Part shown: positions 6,697 through 11,991 of the stretch, in pieces | How the letters are laid out: each line of letters opens with the position of its first letter | How positions within the stretch are numbered: position 1 is the first letter of the stretch | Origin: Bacteroidales bacterium | Lineage (GTDB): Bacteria; Bacteroidota; Bacteroidia; Bacteroidales; NBLH01 | Assembly: GCA_026988445.1 (NCBI GenBank) | Contig: JALSLF010000403.1 | Coordinates: 1-11,991, forward strand | Reading direction: 5' to 3' | DNA: 11,991 bases | Position numbers and translations under genes: made by a program | The notes under the pieces: model-generated | What the model was told of the DNA's origin: nothing | The model's database searches: none | Seen by the model: only the letters and a program-made list of their open reading frames with translations

Positions 6697-8490
6697 AACC
6701 AAAATATCATCAAGCTGTTCATGCTTGTTACCCATCCAATCTTCAAGGGTGCTTTTAAGGATATGCTTTTGTTCTTTCATGGGTAAATCGTAAATATCTA
6801 GTAATATTTGTTTGAAATTTTTTAATTTAAACTTTTGTCCTTTTTGTCCTCCAAATTGGTCGGCATATCCATCGGAAAATGTGTACAAGCAATCGCCTTT
6901 TTGTAATTGAATATTATAGCTGCTAAATTCTTTTTCGCGCATGAAAATAGCAATAGGTTGGCGGTCGGCTTTAATTTCAATTAGTTCGGCTTCTTGATTT
7001 TTTCTTACAATAAACAGTGGGTTGTAAGCTCCTGAGTATTGAAGTTCCAGCGTTTCGGTATTGATAATGTAAAAAGCTATATCCATTCCGTCTTGCGAAA
7101 CACTGTTTACATCGGTTTGGTGCAATGACTTTTTAACCTTATCTCTTAAACGGTTAAGAATTTCACCTGCATTATCAAGGCTTTTAGCACTAACAATTTC
7201 ATTTAAAAAACTAACACCCAACATACTCATAAAAGCCCCCGGTACACCATGACCGGTTGAATCGGCAGCCACTACAATAATGAAATTTTTTATTTTTCTC
7301 ATCCAATAAAAATCACCACTCACAATATCTCGCGGTTTGAACAATATAAAATGATCATTGAGTATTTTATCAATATATTCTTTTGTTGGGAAAATGGCTT
7401 GCTGGATTCTTTTTGCATAATTAATACTGTCGATAATTTCTTGCTTTTGTTTTAAGGTAATCTGGTGTTGTTCAGCAAGTTTGTCTGATTGCGTTTTAAT
7501 TAATTCTGATTGCGCCTTAATTTCTTCGTTTTTTTTAAGTATTTCAGCATTTTGTATTGCTAAGAGTTTGTAGGCTTTTTTCATCCGGCGATACATCCAT
7601 GTTAGCAGAAATGAAAAAATCAATACTACAACTATAAAGATAATAGCTCCGGCAAGCCATTGCTCTCTACGCTTTACTTCTTCTTTTTGTACTTTAATTT
7701 CTTCTGCTTTTTTTATAGTATCGGTTGCAAGTTTATTTATTGTTAATCCTTTAACTATCGTATCTTCAACTAATGTTGATTTCTCAATCAAAAGTTCGTT
7801 TAAAACACTGTCTATTTCTTTTAAACGGTTTGCTTTTTTATTAAGTTCTTTTTCGTGCTCTTCAAACTGTGTTTCTAAAAGATTAATTTTTTGTTGTGTA
7901 TAATTGGTTTTTATATTGTTTAAATAGTTATGATATTCTTGTAAAAATAAAAATGCATCTTTATAATCTTTTTCGCTTACATAAACCTGAATGATTGACT
8001 GATATGTTTTTTTGGTTAATTCAGGATATTTTTTCTTTTTGGCATAGTCTAAAACTTCTTTATATAATTCTAATGCTTTTTTTTCTTTTCCACTCATTTG
8101 GTAAGTGGCTGCCAGATTATATTCTACTTTAATTTTTGAGTATTTTTGCCCCATTTGTTTTCTCAACTCCAATTCTCGCTCATAATTCCTTATTGCCAAA
8201 CGATATCTTTTTAGTTGATAATAAGCTGTACCTATCATATTGAGGGCATTAGCTTGCCTGTTTTTATCTTTTGATTTTTTTGCCAATTTATAAGCTTCTT
8301 CTGCATAGTTTAAACTTTTTTTGGCATCTGTTTTTAAATACAGGTTTGACAGTTTATACAAAAGTTCAATTTTTTCACTGCCTGTTGCTGTTTTAAGCTT
8401 ATTTTTCAGTTCAGGAATATTATTTTGTGCAGTAAGTTGTAATACTGAGCAAGCAAAAATAATGGTGATAAAAATAATTTTTTGCATCAT
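6673..8490 (-). CDS. Membrane sensor with periplasmic TPRs and a cytoplasmic SpoIIE-type PP2C phosphatase domain
   Basis: This is a predicted serine/threonine phosphatase that transmits an envelope signal by dephosphorylating a protein. The order is: signal sequence (1-21, ending QLTA|Q); about four TPRs (roughly 42-193, e.g. GTAYYQLKRYRLAIRNYERE); a coiled coil (about 195-275); a transmembrane helix (279-299); a second coiled coil (303-355); a linker helix DSINYAKRIQQA; and the PP2C domain (about 384-605). Metal-binding aspartates are present in SGDFYW (D393), AADSTGHGVPGA (D410), FSDGYADQFGG (D540) and LDDILVLG (D594/D595), so it should be active. TPRs in front of the helix should face the periplasm. 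The gene starts 8 nt after the propeller-phosphatase gene ends, so the two form one operon with related output domains. Its substrate is not encoded nearby; a STAS-type anti-anti-sigma protein is the usual partner in other phyla. Confidence 0.92.
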   Translation of the reverse strand: MMQKIIFITIIFACSVLQLTAQNNIPELKNKLKTATGSEKIELLYKLSNLYLKTDAKKSLNYAEEAYKLAKKSKDKNRQANALNMIGTAYYQLKRYRLAIRNYERELELRKQMGQKYSKIKVEYNLAATYQMSGKEKKALELYKEVLDYAKKKKYPELTKKTYQSIIQVYVSEKDYKDAFLFLQEYHNYLNNIKTNYTQQKINLLETQFEEHEKELNKKANRLKEIDSVLNELLIEKSTLVEDTIVKGLTINKLATDTIKKAEEIKVQKEEVKRREQWLAGAIIFIVVVLIFSFLLTWMYRRMKKAYKLLAIQNAEILKKNEEIKAQSELIKTQSDKLAEQHQITLKQKQEIIDSINYAKRIQQAIFPTKEYIDKILNDHFILFKPRDIVSGDFYWMRKIKNFIIVVAADSTGHGVPGAFMSMLGVSFLNEIVSAKSLDNAGEILNRLRDKVKKSLHQTDVNSVSQDGMDIAFYIINTETLELQYSGAYNPLFIVRKNQEAELIEIKADRQPIAIFMREKEFSSYNIQLQKGDCLYTFSDGYADQFGGQKGQKFKLKNFKQILLDIYDLPMKEQKHILKSTLEDWMGNKHEQLDDILVLGVRVDF

Positions 8491-8498
8491 ATTTTATT

Positions 8499-11400
8499 TT
8501 ATAAACGTACACCAAACACAACAATATCATCAACCTGCTCCAAATTACCACGCCACTCTTCAATTGTTTTATTCAGAATACTTTTTTGTTCGTTCATTGT
8601 TTTGTTTGATATTTCAATTAGTAAATTACGAAAAGGTTTGTACATGAATTTTTTACCTTTGGGACCTCCAAATTGGTCGGCATATCCGTCAGAAAAAAGA
8701 TAGAATACATCATTTTTTGCATACATAAACTCATGTAAAGTAAATGCTTTCATATAATCGTAAAAAGCAATGGGCATTTTATCGCCTTTAACCACCTTCA
8801 TTTCCTTATTGAGCATAATATACAAAGGATTATTTGCTCCCGCAAATTGTAATTTATTTTCATTTTGTATAATTGTGCAAACAGTAATATCCATACCGTC
8901 TTTTGCTTCTTGCTCTTCGCCTGTTTGGTGTAAAGCATGGATAACATTTTCGCGTAAACGGTTTAGTATTTCATCGGGGCGGGTAATTCCTTTTTCGTTT
9001 ACAATTTTATTTAAGAAACTTATACCCAGCATACTCATAAAAGCACCCGGAACACCATGTCCGGTACAGTCAGCTGCAACTACTATTGATTTCCCGTCTT
9101 TTTGGCTTGTCCAATAAAAATCACCACTAACAATATCTTTGGGTTTAAATAACACAAAATGTTCGGGAATAATATTTTGCATTAAATTTTCAACGGGTAA
9201 TGCAGCTGTTTGAATTCTTTTTGCATAATGAATACTGTCGGTTATTTCTCTTTTTTGTTCGCTGATTTCGTGCAAATGTTTCTCAATTTGCTCTTTTTGT
9301 TGCACAACTTCTGCTGTACGCAAGCGAACTTGCTCTTCAAGGTGTTCGTTTTGTTTTTTTATACGCCTGATGCGCAGGTAAAACCATAAGGAGATTAAAA
9401 ATATTAGCAATAAAGCAATAGCTATTTTAAACCACAAACGTTGCCAAAGTGCCGGTTCTATTTCTACTTTAATTTGGGTACCTTCCGTATTCCAAACTTC
9501 ATCATTATTTGAGCCTATTACTTTAAAAATATAGTCTCCGGGTGGCAGATTGGTATAAGTAGCATATCGTTTAAATTTTATATCTACCCAATCATCATCA
9601 TAACCGATTAATTTATATTTATATTGATTTTTTTTTGGGAAAATGTAGTCTAATGCCACAAAATCAAATGAAATATCGTTTTGTTTATGATTTAAGATGA
9701 TTATTTTTTTATTACTGATGGTAGTATCAAACTTAACGCTTTGATTTGAAATTTGGAATCCGGTAATTACCACTGAAGGTAAATTAGGATTATCAACAAT
9801 CTTGTCTGGGTTGAAAACATTGAACCCGTTTATTCCGCCAAAAATAAATCTTCCGTCTTTTGTTTTACAATAGGAACCTACAAGAAATTCATTACTCTGC
9901 AGCCCGTCTCTTATATCATAATTTCTAACTTTTTTTGTTTCAGGATTAAATTTTGAAAGCCCGCGGTTGGTACTTACCCAAATATTTCCATGGCTGTCTT
10001 CTAATATGCCCATTATTACATTATTGGGTAAGCCGTGGCGTTCATCAAAATTTTCAAATTCTTGTTTATCTCTTACAAATAAGCTTAAAGCACCTTTTTC
10101 TCCAATCCATAAACGTCCTTTACTATCTTCGTTAATTGCATATATCCGGTTATTCCCAATTGAATTTTTATTTTTTGGATGATGTTTGTAATGAATAAAT
10201 GATTTTGTTTCGGCTTGCCATAAATTTAAACCGCCGCCAAAAGTGCCTACCCATATATTCCCTAAATGATCTTTATAAAGAGCGGTTGTATAATCATTGC
10301 TTAAGCTGTTTGTATCCTGAGTGTTTTTTAAAACAGTAAATTTTTTTGTTTCCGGATTATAGATGTTTACTCCGCCACCGTAGGTTGCCAGCCATAGCAT
10401 TCCCTTATTATCTTCTATGATGTTCCAAATGCGGTTATTGCTTAAAGCGGAGTTTTCGCTTGTAATAGCTTCAAATTTTTCCTTTTTGGGATAAAAACGG
10501 CAAAAACCTCCTCCGTCGGTTGCAATCCAAAACCTGCCTTTGCTGTCTTCTAAAATATCACGCACATGATTGTTACTAAGGCTGTTTGGATTATTTGGAT
10601 TATTCATATAATGAATAAATCTGTTTTGCTTTTTAATAAACAGGTTTAATCCGCCAAGTACAGTACCTACCCAAATTCTTCCTTTGCTGTCTTGATAAAT
10701 GTTCCGTACTTGATTATTGCTTAGGCTGTTTTCATCATAAGGATTATGCCTGAAAAGGCTTAGCTCTTCGGCAGCACGGTTCCATTTATCTACTCCGCCC
10801 AACGAACTGCCTATCCACAAAATATTTTCTTTATTTTGATATAAAGATAAAATATTATTGTTTTGTAATGAACTACGAATTGCCGGATCATTTTTATAAA
10901 TGCTAAATTCGTTTTTATTTTTATCATAACGGCACAATCCGCCTTTTTGAGTTCCTATCCAGATAATTTGGTCTTTATCAATGATAATTGATGTTATGAT
11001 GTTACTACTTAAAGTGTTTTTCTTATTTTCTTTTTGGTAAATTGTATATGCACTGTTTTTTGTGTCAAAACGTATCATACCCATATTTGTTCCCAGCCAA
11101 AGTATTTGATTATTGTCTATTGCACCACTTATTATTTCATTTACTTTTTTTATTTTACCGGTTTTATCCTTAAAATTATAAAACAAAAATTTACCGGTTT
11201 TCTTATTAAATTTACATAATCCGTTGTTTGTGCCCAGCCATAATGTATTTTCATTGCCCGAAATAATACAATTTATAAAATTCTTGTTTTTATCATTAAA
11301 ATAAAATTTTTCAAATATCCCCGAATTGCGTTCCATACGATTTAGCCCGTTAGATGTAGCAATCCATAAATATTTTTTATCACCGGTGATATATCGCACA

Positions 11401-11852
11401 TTATTTGAACTGATTGATTGCGGCTTATCCTTTTGGTGAGCATAAGTTGTAAAACGGTCAAAAATTTCATCAAAAGCACACAAGCCTGCTCCCCGTGTGC
11501 CAATCCAAAGCTTTCCACCATACCCGGGCTTATCCACATAAAGATAGTTTAGTACATTATCCGAAATTGAGTTACTATCTGCCGGATTATTACGATAAAT
11601 ACTGATGTTATAGCCATCGTATTTATTTAGACCGTCGAGTGTGGCAAACCACATAAACCCTTTATTATCTTGTACTATGCTATAAATTGAACTTTGCGAT
11701 AAACCGTCTTCAAGAGTAATATGTACAAATTTTATGTTTGGAGCTTGTGCTGCAAGAGAATTAGTTTGTAATATTATGAATAAGAGTAAAATATAAGATT
11801 TTATTCTTTTTAATTTTATTAAAAGTAAATAGCCCATGAATAATCTTTTCAT
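8499..11852 (-). CDS. Hybrid-type sensor: double Reg_prop propeller, Y_Y_Y domain, membrane helix, SpoIIE-type PP2C phosphatase
   Basis: This 1117-residue protein has the periplasmic sensor of Bacteroidota hybrid two-component systems joined to a phosphatase. The N-terminus has an export signal (core SYILLLFIILQ, likely cleavage at LAA|Q near 35). Fourteen W-[IVLF]-[AG]-T-like blade motifs (about 40-690) imply two seven-bladed propellers. The Y_Y_Y domain (about 744-804) has YKYKLIGYDDDW and NLPPGDYIFKV. A transmembrane helix (about 808-827) and a coiled coil (833-880) follow. The PP2C domain (about 902-1117) keeps its metal aspartates in SGDFYW (D911), AADCTGHGVPGA (D928), FSDGYADQFGG (D1055) and VDDIVVFG (D1108/D1109). 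There is no histidine kinase, receiver or AraC domain. The ATG at 11852 is used; M6 is an alternative start that still keeps the signal. Signal and substrate are unknown. Related sensors often bind polysaccharide fragments, but no glycan genes lie here. Confidence 0.93.
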   Translation of the reverse strand: MKRLFMGYLLLIKLKRIKSYILLLFIILQTNSLAAQAPNIKFVHITLEDGLSQSSIYSIVQDNKGFMWFATLDGLNKYDGYNISIYRNNPADSNSISDNVLNYLYVDKPGYGGKLWIGTRGAGLCAFDEIFDRFTTYAHQKDKPQSISSNNVRYITGDKKYLWIATSNGLNRMERNSGIFEKFYFNDKNKNFINCIISGNENTLWLGTNNGLCKFNKKTGKFLFYNFKDKTGKIKKVNEIISGAIDNNQILWLGTNMGMIRFDTKNSAYTIYQKENKKNTLSSNIITSIIIDKDQIIWIGTQKGGLCRYDKNKNEFSIYKNDPAIRSSLQNNNILSLYQNKENILWIGSSLGGVDKWNRAAEELSLFRHNPYDENSLSNNQVRNIYQDSKGRIWVGTVLGGLNLFIKKQNRFIHYMNNPNNPNSLSNNHVRDILEDSKGRFWIATDGGGFCRFYPKKEKFEAITSENSALSNNRIWNIIEDNKGMLWLATYGGGVNIYNPETKKFTVLKNTQDTNSLSNDYTTALYKDHLGNIWVGTFGGGLNLWQAETKSFIHYKHHPKNKNSIGNNRIYAINEDSKGRLWIGEKGALSLFVRDKQEFENFDERHGLPNNVIMGILEDSHGNIWVSTNRGLSKFNPETKKVRNYDIRDGLQSNEFLVGSYCKTKDGRFIFGGINGFNVFNPDKIVDNPNLPSVVITGFQISNQSVKFDTTISNKKIIILNHKQNDISFDFVALDYIFPKKNQYKYKLIGYDDDWVDIKFKRYATYTNLPPGDYIFKVIGSNNDEVWNTEGTQIKVEIEPALWQRLWFKIAIALLLIFLISLWFYLRIRRIKKQNEHLEEQVRLRTAEVVQQKEQIEKHLHEISEQKREITDSIHYAKRIQTAALPVENLMQNIIPEHFVLFKPKDIVSGDFYWTSQKDGKSIVVAADCTGHGVPGAFMSMLGISFLNKIVNEKGITRPDEILNRLRENVIHALHQTGEEQEAKDGMDITVCTIIQNENKLQFAGANNPLYIMLNKEMKVVKGDKMPIAFYDYMKAFTLHEFMYAKNDVFYLFSDGYADQFGGPKGKKFMYKPFRNLLIEISNKTMNEQKSILNKTIEEWRGNLEQVDDIVVFGVRL
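9783..11735 (-). repeat. Fourteen Reg_prop beta-propeller blades in the sensor gene
   Basis: Blade ends read WFATLDG, LWIGTRGAG, LWIATSNG, LWLGTNNG, LWLGTNMG, IWIGTQKGG, LWIGSSLGG, IWVGTVLGG, FWIATDGGG, LWLATYGGG, IWVGTFGGG, LWIGEKG, IWVSTNRG and the degenerate FIFGGING. Blades are about 45-50 residues apart. The blades around 10200-10760 are most alike, with a shared SLSNN...DSKGR(I/F)W core. DNA similarity is visible too: the 13-mer cctttgctgtctt recurs at 10537 and 10681, exactly 144 nt (48 codons) apart. Confidence 0.85.
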
Positions 11853-11867
11853 CTTTGATTCTGCTTA

Positions 11868-11899
11868 TAAAGGTACAATTACTTATCTTGTTTTACAAA
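11868..11899 (-). promoter_or_regulatory. Candidate promoter for the two-gene phosphatase operon
   Basis: On the minus strand TTTG (11899-11896) is followed after 20 nt by TACCTTTA (11875-11868), one mismatch from TAnnTTTG. Transcription would begin around 11860, leaving a leader of about 10 nt before the ATG at 11852 or about 25 nt before the ATG at 11837. The short leader mildly favours the second start. Confidence 0.4.
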
Positions 11900-11991
11900 T
11901 GTTGTTATTCTAAAATTTAAAAAATGATTACTTTATTTATTCATGCAAATAACACTTTGCAAATAGTACAATTTACATACCAAAAAAATAA
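11900..11991. other. Non-coding right edge with no recognisable gene
   Basis: These 92 bases are A/T-rich and contain no start of a gene that I can support. TGCAAATA occurs twice (11944-11951 and 11958-11965), 14 bp apart, which could be upstream operator copies or chance. Confidence 0.3.

Noticed and set aside
8321..8703. Plus-strand open frames spanning the junction of the two phosphatase genes
   Set aside because: They run antisense across the 3' end of one clear gene and the 5' end of the other and show no protein-like features.
6673..11852. Idea that the right-hand genes are classical hybrid two-component regulators or part of a polysaccharide utilisation locus
   Set aside because: No histidine kinase, receiver or AraC motifs are present; the C-termini are PP2C phosphatases, and no SusC/SusD or glycoside hydrolase genes are nearby.
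11944..11965. Two TGCAAATA copies 14 bp apart as an operator or start of a repeat array
   Set aside because: Only two short A/T-rich copies are visible at the window edge, which is not enough to call an operator or CRISPR-like array.
1..11991. Mobile elements, tRNA/rRNA genes, CRISPR arrays, toxin-antitoxin or defence islands
   Set aside because: I found no transposase, integrase, terminal inverted repeats, tRNA-like cloverleaf, spaced direct repeats or defence gene motifs.

Overview
The window is low-GC DNA that most likely comes from a member of the Bacteroidota. The evidence is the protein families present (DUF3078, a PorT-like barrel next to an ECF sigma factor, a Reg_prop/Y_Y_Y sensor, SpoIIE-type phosphatases behind TPRs), A-rich leaders with no clear Shine-Dalgarno sequences, and promoter candidates of the Bacteroidota type (TTTG near -33, TAnnTTTG near -7). 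I cannot assign a genus. The window is densely coded, with eight protein genes and no RNA genes, CRISPR array, insertion sequence or prophage that I can see.

Left part, minus strand (1-4061). Read in the direction of transcription, this starts with a 700-residue POT-family peptide transporter that carries about 220 extra residues of cadherin/Ig-like sequence in its last periplasmic loop. A 20-bp inverted repeat follows. Next comes an ECF sigma factor that apparently starts at a TTG codon. It overlaps by 17 nt a gene, cut by the window edge, for a protein with a short cytosolic N-terminus, one inner-membrane helix, a periplasmic linker and an outer-membrane beta-barrel domain. The last two look like a sigma factor and its membrane-anchored regulator.

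Middle part, plus strand (4250-6696). This holds an E. coli-like MscS mechanosensitive channel, a DUF3078 outer-membrane barrel 18 nt behind it, a strong hairpin, and a WbqC-family gene whose ATG lies 11 nt after the hairpin. The theme is the envelope and its surface.

Right part, minus strand (6673-11852). This is a two-gene operon of large membrane sensors that share a cytoplasmic SpoIIE-type PP2C phosphatase output. The first (1117 residues) has a periplasmic double seven-bladed Reg_prop propeller and a Y_Y_Y domain, as in hybrid two-component systems, but ends in a phosphatase instead of a histidine kinase. The second (605 residues) has periplasmic TPRs. A promoter candidate sits just upstream of the pair. 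Their presumed substrate, a phosphorylated STAS-type or similar protein, is not encoded in the window. The operon meets the WbqC gene tail to tail with a 24-nt coding overlap.

The most interesting points are the envelope-spanning putative anti-sigma protein, the periplasmic Ig-like insert in the peptide transporter (reminiscent of mammalian PepT1/PepT2 but in a different loop), and the propeller-to-phosphatase sensor paired with a TPR-to-phosphatase sensor.
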